The position numbers were made by a program, and so were the translations under genes. From Thioclava dalianensis (lineage in GTDB: Bacteria > Pseudomonadota > Alphaproteobacteria > Rhodobacterales > Rhodobacteraceae), in the NCBI RefSeq assembly GCF_000715505.1, contig NZ_JHEH01000001.1:248001-312000 (forward strand): a stretch of 64,000 nt of DNA, read 5' to 3'. A model generated the notes under the pieces. The model was not told the origin of the DNA. It made no database searches and saw nothing but the letters and a program-made list of their open reading frames with translations. Shown in pieces: positions 16,617 to 24,261 of the stretch (within the stretch, counting starts at the first letter, position 1; each line of letters starts with the position of its first letter).

Positions 16617-16649
16617 GAAAAAGGGGCGCGAGGTTTCCCCCGCGCCCCT
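16617..16649 (-). terminator. Terminator downstream of the 16.7-kb glyoxalase-superfamily gene
   Basis: On the minus strand GGGGCGCGGG and CCTCGCGCCCC form a strong stem, and a TTTTTCC run follows. It lies between the 139-residue protein gene and fabD and insulates the fatty-acid genes from upstream transcription. Confidence 0.75.
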
Positions 16650-16677
16650 CAACGGTCTTGCAAAGCGGCCCCGTCGC

Positions 16678-17097
16678 TCAGGTCAGCTCGAAATGCGCCA
16701 CCCCGTCGGACCGCCGCCCGACCGAGCGCCCATCCGCGCCAATCGTGGCGCGCACCCGCCGCCTGAGCGCCGAGAAGGCCGGGCTCGTCACGACATCGAC
16801 AGGCTTATCAAGCGCGATCTCCAGTTCAAGATACTCCGCCCCCTTGCGCCGCAACGCATGGACGCGCCCGCTCACCGGTTGGCCCATATAGCGCCCGCGC
16901 ACGCAATCCCCGAGCGCGAGCCCCTGCCCGACCGGCCCTTTGAGCGCGGCCACCATCGTATTCCAATCCGCATGCCCTGCCGCCTGCGCGGTCAGTTCAT
17001 AGGCACGCGACAGGCTGACCGGCTGGCCCGCCCGTTTGAGAGCCTCGGCCAGACGATGTGCCTGTGCCTTGGTGTCTTTGAGTAGTTTGGTCGTCAT
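16678..17097 (-). CDS. Glyoxalase-superfamily-like small protein
   Basis: This 139-residue protein begins with a helical region (KDTKAQAHRLAEALKRAGQP) followed by SLSRAYELTAQAAGHADWNT, a pattern shared by a set of proteins labelled glyoxalase superfamily/related N-terminal domain, in which the motif ends A-GF-DWNTL-A. The C-terminal half (VRGRYMGQPVSGRVHALRRK) looks like a small beta domain. No metal ligands of a true VOC enzyme can be assigned, so enzymatic activity is uncertain. The ribosome site GGAGACGG supports the ATG at 17097. Confidence 0.6.
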   Translation of the reverse strand: MTTKLLKDTKAQAHRLAEALKRAGQPVSLSRAYELTAQAAGHADWNTMVAALKGPVGQGLALGDCVRGRYMGQPVSGRVHALRRKGAEYLELEIALDKPVDVVTSPAFSALRRRVRATIGADGRSVGRRSDGVAHFELT

Positions 17098-17507
17098 GAT
17101 CCGTCTCCACGGGGGATGATCCCACCGCTCCGGTCGCCCGCATTGCCGTAACGCCCCCGATCAGGAGAGCTTGCAGAGCCGGATTTCACCAAGGGTCTCC
17201 CCGCGGGCGGCAGGCATCCGGCTGGCCCAAGGCGTCTCAGATGGGCAAGCGGGCGCGGTCTGTCAAGAGACGGGTCACCGGCTGCGCATGGTGAGGGTAC
17301 GTGAGACACATCGCCGCCACACAGACCAAACGCCCCCGAGCTGACGGGTTCCGAGGTTTCAGCCACCCGCAACAACGCCGCACCGAACCGCTCATACGTG
17401 CATCTTGCGACCATGGCGGCGGGTAAAGGGCAGCTATGCGGGACATTGCTGCCGTTCCCATCTTCTCCTAACTTCACGGCACGCCGCAAAATGCTGGGTG
17501 TTGAAAC
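17098..17507. other. 410-bp intergenic region, no gene seen
   Basis: No supported gene. The stretch separates the minus-strand glyoxalase-like gene from the plus-strand GNAT gene, so it should contain both promoters. Open frames through it have no ribosome sites or recognisable family motifs. Confidence 0.5.
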
Positions 17508-18020
17508 GTGAATTTTCGTGCTGGCCAACCGTCTGACGCTGCGGCTCTCGCCGCTATCTCGATTGAGGTTTGGCTGGGAACTTATATCCGGAAAGGCGTG
17601 AACGCGTTGTTCGCTGATTATGCTCTGAATGAGTTTACAAAACCCAAGATGACTGCCGTGCTCCAAGGGTTGAACGAGCATGTGGTCGTGTCAGAGAACG
17701 ACAACGGCATTGATGGGTTCATCCGTCTCACTCAAGGCAAAGAATCCCCTGTGTCAGGATGCTCCACCATGGAGATCTCGACCCTATATTTTCAGCCACG
17801 GCACCACGGAAGGGGGCTGGGAAAGGCGCTTCTCGAGCAAGGGTTCGTCTACGCGCGCAGTGTAGGTGTCCGATCGGTGTGGCTGACGACTAACTCCGAG
17901 AACACGTCTGCGATTGCTTTCTATTTGAAACAAGGTTTCGAGAAAGTCGGCACCACACATTTCACAATCCAAGACCAAGCCTACCTAAACGATGTGTTCA
18001 GTCGGGCCATTCCTGTGTAG
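17508..18020 (+). CDS. GNAT-family N-acetyltransferase
   Basis: This 170-residue protein is a GNAT-fold acetyltransferase. The acetyl-CoA pyrophosphate-binding motif A is HGRGLGKALLEQGFVYAR, preceded by the beta4 strand MEISTLYFQPRHH, and motif B is NTSAIAFYLKQGFEKVG. The start is a GTG at 17508. Codon use is noticeably less GC-biased than in neighbouring genes (many A/T-ending codons), which suggests recent acquisition. The substrate cannot be inferred. Confidence 0.85.
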   Translation: MNFRAGQPSDAAALAAISIEVWLGTYIRKGVNALFADYALNEFTKPKMTAVLQGLNEHVVVSENDNGIDGFIRLTQGKESPVSGCSTMEISTLYFQPRHHGRGLGKALLEQGFVYARSVGVRSVWLTTNSENTSAIAFYLKQGFEKVGTTHFTIQDQAYLNDVFSRAIPV

Positions 18021-18105
18021 CCCTTCGACGGGCAACTGAGCACTCAAAGCCGCCAACGGCAGCGTCGCTGGATGCGCCAATTCCGATATGATATGACCTT
18101 GCGCA

Positions 18106-18729
18106 ATGGAACTCACAGACACTCATCGCCGCGCGCTTGACGACATCCTCAGATGGCGCCGCGACGTTCGGCACTTCAAACCGGACCCGGTCGATGAGGC
18201 TGTGCTGGAGCGGCTCCGGCGTCGGATGGATCTTGCGCCCTCTGTCGGCAATGCGCGCCCCTGGCGGATCGTGCAGGTTGAGACCGCGCGCATCCGCGCA
18301 CAGATCATCGAGAATTTCGAGGCCTGCAATGCAAAGGCCGCGCGCCTCTATGATGGCGAGACGCAAAGCAAATACCGGGCGCTCAAGCTCGCCGGGCTGC
18401 GCGAGGCCCCGGTTCATCTCGCGGTCTTCACCGAACTGGATGTCTCGGAGGGGCACGGGCTTGGGCGACAGACCATGCCCGAGACGCTCGCCTATTCCAC
18501 TGTTATGGCGATCCACACCCTATGGCTGGCGGCGCGGGCCGAAGGGATCGGGATCGGCTGGGTCTCCATACTCGACCCGGTCGCCGTGGCCGCGGCCCTT
18601 GAGACCCCGCCCAATTGGTCGCTCACCGCCTATCTCTGTCTCGGCCATCCAGCGAGGGAGACGGACACGCCGCTGCTCCATGAATTGGGCTGGCAGAGCA
18701 ATACGCGCACCAACTGGCGGATCGTCTGA
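18106..18729 (+). CDS. bluB: 5,6-dimethylbenzimidazole synthase BluB
   Basis: This 207-residue nitroreductase-fold protein matches BluB, which converts FMNH2 and oxygen into 5,6-dimethylbenzimidazole, the lower ligand of vitamin B12. Diagnostic segments are RWRRDVRHFKPDPVDE, the LAPSVGNARPWRIV FMN-binding motif and GIGIGWVSILDP. The C-terminal LGWQSNTRTNWR is also typical. It stands alone; no other cobalamin gene and no recognisable cobalamin riboswitch is seen nearby. It is convergent with the amidohydrolase gene 7 bases downstream. Confidence 0.92.
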   Translation: MELTDTHRRALDDILRWRRDVRHFKPDPVDEAVLERLRRRMDLAPSVGNARPWRIVQVETARIRAQIIENFEACNAKAARLYDGETQSKYRALKLAGLREAPVHLAVFTELDVSEGHGLGRQTMPETLAYSTVMAIHTLWLAARAEGIGIGWVSILDPVAVAAALETPPNWSLTAYLCLGHPARETDTPLLHELGWQSNTRTNWRIV

Positions 18730-18736
18730 AAGCGCC

Positions 18737-19957
18737 TCAGGCTTTGGGGACATAGTCGGACAGGAACGCGGCCAAGGCAGAGACCGCCTGCCCCATATCG
18801 CCTGCGCTCGCATATTCTGCCGGGTTGTGACTGATCCCCCCCTTGCAGCGCACAAACAGCATCGCAATCGGGCAAAGATCGGCCATGGCAGAGGCGTCAT
18901 GCGTGGCCCCCGAGGGCAGCTCGGGCGCGGCCTCGCCGGTCGCCTTGCGAATGGCGGCCGTCAACCCCTCTCGCAGGGCGGCATCACAGGCTTGGGCGGG
19001 TTGGGCATAGGTCTTCTCGATCTCGACCTGCGTCGCCGTGGCCGTGGCAATCCGTGCGCAAAGCGGGCCGAGTGCTGCGCCCATCGCGGCGCGGGCCGGA
19101 TCTTCGGCGGCGCGGATCTCAATCGTCAGATCGACCCGTGCGGGGATTGCATTGACCACATTGGGCGAGACATCGAGCTGCCCGACCGTCGCCCGGATCC
19201 CGTGAGCGCGCGCCATGTCATGCACCCCGCGCACCAGATCCGAGGCCGCCAGCAACGCGTCATGGCGCATCTCCATCGGCACGGTGCCCGCATGCCCCGC
19301 CTCGCCGATGATCGTGACGCGGTGCCGCTCGATCCCGGAAATCGCGGTAACGACGCCCAGCGGTTTATCGGCGGCCTCAAGCACCGGGCCTTGCTCGATA
19401 TGCAGCTCCAGATAGCCCGCGATTTGGGCCGGATCGCGCGCCAAAGCCGCCGTGCCCTCAGGATCGCCCCCGAAGGATGTGAGCGCCGCACCGAGGCTGA
19501 CGCCCGCTTTGTCCTGCATTGCGAAGACGCCCGGATCAAGCGTGCCTGCCAGCGCGCGCGGCCCGATCAGCGCGGTCGGGAAACGCACGCCCTCCTCATC
19601 GGCAAAGGCCAGAACTTCGACGGAACAGGGCAGCGTTTGATCGCCAAGCGCCTCGAGCGCGAGGCATCCCAGCGCGACCCCCATGATCCCGTCAAACGCC
19701 CCACCAAGACGCACGCTATCTTGATGCGAGCCGATCAACAGGGTCGGCGCACCTGCTGGCCCTTCGCGCCGCCCGATCAGCGTGCCCGCCGCATCAAGCG
19801 TGACGTTGCAGCCCGCCGCCGTCATCCATTCCGTCATGATTTCCAGCGCGGCTTCATGCTCGGGCCCGAAAGGGAGCCGGGTCACGCCGGGACCGGGCTC
19901 GGAGGCTTTCGCGATGATCTCCAACCGCTTTGCGGCCACTGCCCCCCAGTCCTGCAT
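18737..19957 (-). CDS. Zn-dependent amidohydrolase (N-carbamoyl-L-amino-acid hydrolase/allantoate amidohydrolase family)
   Basis: This 406-residue M20-family metallo-amidase has the dinuclear metal motifs IGSHQDSVRLGGAFDGIMG and FADEEGVRFPTALIG, followed by IEQGPVLEAADKPLGVVT, the typical substrate/dimer segment of carbamoylases and allantoate amidohydrolases. An internal lid domain contains GEAGHAGTVPMEMRHD. It is divergent from gntR across a 20-bp perfect palindrome, so GntR control is expected. The downstream ABC importer and DUF1028 gene suggest that it releases an amino acid from an imported N-substituted amino acid or peptide-like compound. The exact substrate is unknown. Confidence 0.85.
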   Translation of the reverse strand: MQDWGAVAAKRLEIIAKASEPGPGVTRLPFGPEHEAALEIMTEWMTAAGCNVTLDAAGTLIGRREGPAGAPTLLIGSHQDSVRLGGAFDGIMGVALGCLALEALGDQTLPCSVEVLAFADEEGVRFPTALIGPRALAGTLDPGVFAMQDKAGVSLGAALTSFGGDPEGTAALARDPAQIAGYLELHIEQGPVLEAADKPLGVVTAISGIERHRVTIIGEAGHAGTVPMEMRHDALLAASDLVRGVHDMARAHGIRATVGQLDVSPNVVNAIPARVDLTIEIRAAEDPARAAMGAALGPLCARIATATATQVEIEKTYAQPAQACDAALREGLTAAIRKATGEAAPELPSGATHDASAMADLCPIAMLFVRCKGGISHNPAEYASAGDMGQAVSALAAFLSDYVPKA

Positions 19958-19966
19958 CACAGCCCC

Positions 19967-19986
19967 CTATTTATCATGATAAATAG
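19967..19986. promoter_or_regulatory. Candidate GntR operator 1 (20-bp perfect palindrome)
   Basis: CTATTTATCATGATAAATAG is a perfect palindrome centred between the amidohydrolase (start 19957) and gntR (start 20054). Its core TTATCATGATAA (19971-19982) recurs exactly at 21578-21589 in the other divergent promoter of the cluster. This is the pattern expected for autoregulation and regulon control by the adjacent GntR protein. Confidence 0.75.
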
Positions 19987-20053
19987 ATGTCTACTCTTTT
20001 GATGCGAACTCGTCTAGGAGAAACTCCTGCGCATCTTCCCCACACGAGACCCC

Positions 20054-20809
20054 ATGCCCCGCAAACCCGCCACCGAACCCAAACGCTCCCGCCCGGTCCG
20101 CGTGGCCGATCAGATCAAGGGTTGGGTGGTCGCGCAGCGCCTCAAGAAGGGCGACCGCCTGCCCGGCGAGAGCGAGATGATCGAGCGGTTCGGCATGGCC
20201 AAAGGCACGATCCGCGAGGCGATGCGGCTGCTGGAGGCGCAGGGCCTCGTGACCACGCGGACGGGACCGGGTGGCGGGTCTTTCGTGGGCGAGGTCAGCG
20301 AAGAGCGCGCCCGCGCGCTTCTGGGCAATTACTTCTACTTCAAGGATCTCACCGTCGCCGATATCTACCAGATCCGCCGCGCGCTGGAGCCCGAAGTGGC
20401 CGCAAGCCTTGCGGGCAAGCTCTCGGAGGCGGATCTGAGCGAGCTGGAGGCGCTGATCTCACAATATGCCGCCCCCGCCGCGACCCCCGAGGAAGAGCGC
20501 GAGCAGCATGTGGACTCGCTGAAATTCCATGCGGTGCTGGCGCGGCATTCCGGCAATGCGCTGCTTGCCTTCTTGATCCGCTTCATGGCGCAGATCCTGT
20601 CGGATCTGACCGTCTATCGCAAACTCTACGCGCCCCATAACCGCGAGCTGTGGGAGAGCGGGCGCAACCACCAGATCGCCCTGATCGCCGCGCTGCGCGA
20701 AGGGCGCGCAGGCGACGCCCGCCAGATCATGGCCGATCACATGGCGACCGCCCAACGCTTCATGGAGACGCAAGAAGCCGAGGTGATGAAACGCTTCATC
20801 GAGGAGTGA
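20054..20809 (+). CDS. GntR/FadR-family transcriptional regulator
   Basis: This 251-residue regulator has an N-terminal winged helix-turn-helix (VADQIKGWVVAQRLKKGDRL, then PGESEMIERFGMAKGTIREAMRLLEAQGL) and a C-terminal FCD-type effector domain with helical segments DIYQIRRALEPEVAASLAGK and HVDSLKFHAVLARHSGNALL, including the His/Asp metal-ligand pattern. The PGESEM-FG-AKGTIREAM signature is that of the FadR subfamily. Its gene is divergent from the amidohydrolase, and identical palindromes lie at both divergent promoters of the cluster. Confidence 0.92.
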   Translation: MPRKPATEPKRSRPVRVADQIKGWVVAQRLKKGDRLPGESEMIERFGMAKGTIREAMRLLEAQGLVTTRTGPGGGSFVGEVSEERARALLGNYFYFKDLTVADIYQIRRALEPEVAASLAGKLSEADLSELEALISQYAAPAATPEEEREQHVDSLKFHAVLARHSGNALLAFLIRFMAQILSDLTVYRKLYAPHNRELWESGRNHQIALIAALREGRAGDARQIMADHMATAQRFMETQEAEVMKRFIEE

Positions 20810-20839
20810 GCCCCCTCGCATGAGGCGTCATCGCCCCGC

Positions 20840-21547
20840 TCACTCCGTCCCGGTCTCGGGCAGTGGGAGCGGCTCGGGCGCGACCAGATCAGGCGCGCGA
20901 TAGGGATCATCGAGTGTCGGCACGACGCGGGTCCAGCCGTAATAGGGCTCGGTTCGCGCGGCGGCGAGCAACGCGCCCAGATCCTCCAGCGGTCTGGCCG
21001 AGCGATCAATGCGCAGCGTCAGCGGTGTGGCGGCCCGCGAGGCAACGAGCAGCGCCGCCGACAGGAGCCCGCGACTGTCGCCCCCCGCCCGCGCGCCTGC
21101 CATCAGCGCCGCCATCAACCGGTCGGGCATCGCTCCGAGCGTCGACAGGTAGCTGTCGCGCACGGCCCGAATCACGGCCCAATCGGCCAGCATATTGCCC
21201 GCAACGACGACCCCCGGCCCCTCAAGCGCGCCGCAGACCGGCACCGACATTTCGCCGGTGAAATGGCCCGTGCGCCCGCGCAGATCGATCGCAGCAAGCT
21301 GGCGATGCGCGCGCCCGATATCGGGCGCGGTCACGGATGTCACGGCCTCATCCGCCGAGGCCCCGGCCTTCATCGCCGCCAGCACATCCTCGCCCCAAAG
21401 CGTCGAAGGCGCCGTGCCCTGACTGGCCGAAAGACCTGAGTCGGCGCCCCCGCGCAGCACCCATCCGCCGACGCAAAGGCTGCCTGTCATGGCTGCCCCG
21501 CCAAAGGTGCCTGTTTTTTCGTCATACGCCAGAATTGATACCGTCAC
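20840..21547 (-). CDS. DUF1028 (Ntn-hydrolase-like) protein
   Basis: This protein of about 235 residues belongs to the DUF1028 family, predicted Ntn-type hydrolases often linked to amino-acid or peptide catabolism. Typical parts are the opening VSILAYDEKTGTFGGAAMTG, the SLCVGGWVLRGGADSGLSASQ region and GPGVVVAGNMLADWAVIRAV. I place the start at the GTG at 21547 because it has a CGGAG ribosome site. The next in-frame ATG (21577) would overlap the operator palindrome. It is divergent from the ABC importer, with which it probably shares GntR control. Confidence 0.82.
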   Translation of the reverse strand: MTVSILAYDEKTGTFGGAAMTGSLCVGGWVLRGGADSGLSASQGTAPSTLWGEDVLAAMKAGASADEAVTSVTAPDIGRAHRQLAAIDLRGRTGHFTGEMSVPVCGALEGPGVVVAGNMLADWAVIRAVRDSYLSTLGAMPDRLMAALMAGARAGGDSRGLLSAALLVASRAATPLTLRIDRSARPLEDLGALLAAARTEPYYGWTRVVPTLDDPYRAPDLVAPEPLPLPETGTE

Positions 21548-21577
21548 GGCGACACTCCGTTCATCTGCCTCTTGCAT

Positions 21578-21589
21578 TTATCATGATAA
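21578..21589. promoter_or_regulatory. Candidate GntR operator 2 (TTATCATGATAA)
   Basis: This 12-bp perfect palindrome is identical to the core of the 20-bp palindrome at 19967-19986. It lies between the DUF1028 gene and the ABC binding-protein gene, about 60 bases upstream of the latter's ATG. Two identical operators flanking the divergent units imply a common regulator. Confidence 0.72.
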
Positions 21590-21647
21590 TTTGCCCTCAT
21601 GCAATCATCACCAATAAAAATCAGCCATGCTGGACAGGAGAGGTAAC

Positions 21648-23237
21648 ATGACGAAATTCACTCTTACGCGGCGCGGACTTCTGATCTCGGGCGTGGCGAC
21701 GGGCGTCCTGATGGGAACGGGTCTGCCCTCGATGGCCGAGACGCCGCCCGGCGTTCTGGTCGTCGGTCAAATCGCGGAACCCAAGGCGCTCGACCCCGCC
21801 GCGGTCACGGCGGTGAACGATTTCCGCATTCTGATGAACCTGTATGACGGGCTGGTGCGCTACAAATCAGGCACGCTTGAGGTCGAACCGGCACTGGCGA
21901 AAAGCTGGGACATCTCGGAAGATGGCAAGACCTACACCTTCCACCTGCGTGAGGGCGTGAAATTCCATGACGGGTCGGATTTCGACGCCGAGGCGGTGAA
22001 GTTCAACTTCGAGCGGATGCTCGATGACAAACACCCCTTCCACGATACCGGCCCCTTCCCGCTGGCCTTCTTCTTCTCGAGCGTGGACACGATCGATGTG
22101 AAGGATCCGCAAACCGTGGTCTTCACCCTGAAAGAGCCCTATGCGCCCTTCCTGTCGAACCTCGCCTATCCGACGGGGCTGATCATCTCGCCCACGGCTG
22201 TGAAGAAATTCGACAAGGATTTCGGCCGCAACCCGGTGGGCACCGGCCCCTTCACCTTCAAGGAATGGCGCCCGAACGAGGCCGTCGTGGTCGAGGGCAA
22301 CCCCGATTACTGGGACACGCCGACCACCCTCAAGGCGGTGATCTTCCGCCCGATCACGGATGCCAATACCCGCGTGGCCGAGATGCTTGCAGGCGGGATC
22401 GACCTCATGGTCGAGGTGCCGCCCGTTGCGCTCAAGGAATTCGAGAACAACACATATCACCTCGTCGAGCAGGCCGGGCCCCATCTGTGGTTCCTGATCC
22501 TCGATTGCGCCAAGGGGCCGTTCAAGGACAAGCGCGCCCGTCAGGCCGCCAATTACGCGATCAACAAGGAAGCGATCGTCAACAACGTGCTCGAAGGCAC
22601 GGCGACGGTGGCGGCAGGGCCCACGCCCGCAGCCTTTGCCTGGGCGCATGATGACAGTCTCAAACCCTACCCTTACGACCCGGAAAAGGCCAAGGCGCTG
22701 CTGAAAGAGGCAGGCGTGGCCGAGGGCACGCAGGTCACCTTCTATGTGACCGATGGCGGCTCGGGGATGCTCGATCCGGTGGCGATGGGCACGGCCATTC
22801 AGGCAGATCTCAAAGCCGTGGGGCTCGATGCCAAGATCGAAACCTTCGAGTGGAACACCTTCCTCGGCAAGGTCAATCCGGGGCTCGACTCAAAGGGTCA
22901 GCATGTCGATATGGCCGAGATGGCGTGGATGACGAACGATCCCGACACCCTGCCCTATCTGGCGCTGCGCACCGATGCCTGGCCCGACAAGGGCGGCTTC
23001 AACTCCGGCTATTACTCGAACCCGGAAGTCGACAAGCTGCTCGAAGAGGCGCGCACCGCGACCGATCAGTCCAAGCGCGCCGAGCTTTACAAGAAGATGC
23101 AGCAGATCGTGCATGACGACGCGCCTTGGGTCTTCGTGGCGAACTGGAAGCAGAACGCGGTGACAAATGACAAGGTGAGCGATTTCACCTTGCAGCCGTC
23201 TTTCTTCCTGCTCCTCAAGGACGTGAAGAAGACGTAA
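21648..23237 (+). CDS. Peptide-type ABC transporter substrate-binding protein
   Basis: This 529-residue protein is a cluster C (DppA/OppA, SBP_bac_5) binding protein. The N terminus MTKFTLTRRGLLISGVATG carries a twin-arginine motif (TRRGLL), and a cleavage site near PSMAETPPG indicates Tat export to the periplasm. Family segments include EPKALDPAAVTAVNDFRILM, EDGKTYTFHLREGVKFHDGS and NPVGTGPFTFKEW. The ATG at 21648 follows an AGGAGAGG ribosome site. It is the first gene of the importer operon under a GntR-like operator. Confidence 0.93.
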   Translation: MTKFTLTRRGLLISGVATGVLMGTGLPSMAETPPGVLVVGQIAEPKALDPAAVTAVNDFRILMNLYDGLVRYKSGTLEVEPALAKSWDISEDGKTYTFHLREGVKFHDGSDFDAEAVKFNFERMLDDKHPFHDTGPFPLAFFFSSVDTIDVKDPQTVVFTLKEPYAPFLSNLAYPTGLIISPTAVKKFDKDFGRNPVGTGPFTFKEWRPNEAVVVEGNPDYWDTPTTLKAVIFRPITDANTRVAEMLAGGIDLMVEVPPVALKEFENNTYHLVEQAGPHLWFLILDCAKGPFKDKRARQAANYAINKEAIVNNVLEGTATVAAGPTPAAFAWAHDDSLKPYPYDPEKAKALLKEAGVAEGTQVTFYVTDGGSGMLDPVAMGTAIQADLKAVGLDAKIETFEWNTFLGKVNPGLDSKGQHVDMAEMAWMTNDPDTLPYLALRTDAWPDKGGFNSGYYSNPEVDKLLEEARTATDQSKRAELYKKMQQIVHDDAPWVFVANWKQNAVTNDKVSDFTLQPSFFLLLKDVKKT

Positions 23238-23244
23238 CTCGAGC

Positions 23245-23273
23245 GGGGGCGGATGCGGTCCGCCCCCCTTTTT
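23245..23273 (+). terminator. Hairpin with T-run between binding-protein and permease genes
   Basis: An 8-bp GC stem GGGGGCGG/CCGCCCCC with a 7-base loop is followed by CTTTTT. It stands just after the binding-protein stop and before the permease, where such structures commonly act as partial terminators or 3' stabilisers that raise binding-protein levels relative to the membrane subunits. Confidence 0.75.
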
Positions 23274-23313
23274 CATCCTGTTCTCAACTTGCGCGCGAAC
23301 CATTGGAGGGATG

Positions 23314-24261
23314 ATGGGCGGCTACATCCTCAAACGGCTATTGCTGGCGATCCCGGTGATCCTTGGGATTACGGTGATCGTCTTTCTGATCATGGCGATG
23401 ATCCCCGGCGATCCGGCAACCGCGATCCTCGGGAGCTATGCGACGCCCGACAACGTGGCGCGGATCAACCGCGATCTGGGCCTCGATAAGCCGCTGGTGG
23501 CACGCTATTTCATCTGGCTTTGGAACATGCTGCATGGCGATTTCGGACAGAGCTTCTCGCTCAACCGTCCGGTGATCGACGTGGTGCTGGAGCGGTTCAA
23601 CAACACGCTGATCCTTGCGGGCACATCCTTCGTGCTCTGCACTGTCTTTGGCATTCTCGCAGGTGTCATCTCGGCTGCGCGCCAATATGGCTTGGCCGAT
23701 AAGGCGATCACGTTTGCCGTGCTGCTGGGTATCTCGATCCCGTCTTTTTTCCTTGGCATGATGATGATCCTTTTCTTCGCGGTGGATCTGCGCTGGTTCC
23801 CGGTCTCGGGGATGACGGCGATCTATGGCGGGGGCGATCTGGCCGATGTGATCCACCATCTGACGATGCCCGCGCTCGCGCTGGCGGTGGTGGCCACAGG
23901 CGTGGTGGCGCGGCTCTCGCGCTCGGCGATGCTTGAAGTGCTGCGACAGGATTTCATCCGCACCGCACGCGCCAAAGGGGTCCGGGAGGGCCGCGTGATC
24001 TGGGGCCATGCCCTGCGCGCGGCAATGGTCTCGATCATCCCGGTGCTGGGCATTCAGGCGGGTTTCGTGCTGTCCGGCGCGGTCTATATCGAGATCGTCT
24101 TCCAATGGCCCGGCATCGGGCGAATGCTGGTCGATGCGATCTTGCAGCGCGACATCTTGCTGGTGCAGGGCGGCGTGGTCTTCGTGGCCAGCTGCTATGT
24201 CATCTTCAACATCATCGTCGATGTTGCCCAAAGCCTTCTCGACCCGAGGATCAAGACATGA
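23314..24261 (+). CDS. Peptide-type ABC transporter permease (DppB-like)
   Basis: This 315-residue membrane protein has the DppB-type architecture: the first helix MGGYILKRLLLAIPVILGIT, the conserved AMIPGDPATAILG motif, and five further helices. The EAA loop for ATPase contact reads FIRTARAKGVREGRVIWGHA. A tandem ATG occurs at 23311/23314; the second is preferred for its spacing from GGAGGG. Its TGA overlaps the start of the fused permease-ATPase gene (ATGA), implying translational coupling. Confidence 0.93.
   Translation: MGGYILKRLLLAIPVILGITVIVFLIMAMIPGDPATAILGSYATPDNVARINRDLGLDKPLVARYFIWLWNMLHGDFGQSFSLNRPVIDVVLERFNNTLILAGTSFVLCTVFGILAGVISAARQYGLADKAITFAVLLGISIPSFFLGMMMILFFAVDLRWFPVSGMTAIYGGGDLADVIHHLTMPALALAVVATGVVARLSRSAMLEVLRQDFIRTARAKGVREGRVIWGHALRAAMVSIIPVLGIQAGFVLSGAVYIEIVFQWPGIGRMLVDAILQRDILLVQGGVVFVASCYVIFNIIVDVAQSLLDPRIKT

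Noticed and set aside
17094-17681. Open frame across the 17.1-17.7 kb gap on the minus strand
   Set aside because: It overlaps the GNAT gene antisense, lacks family motifs and has no ribosome site.
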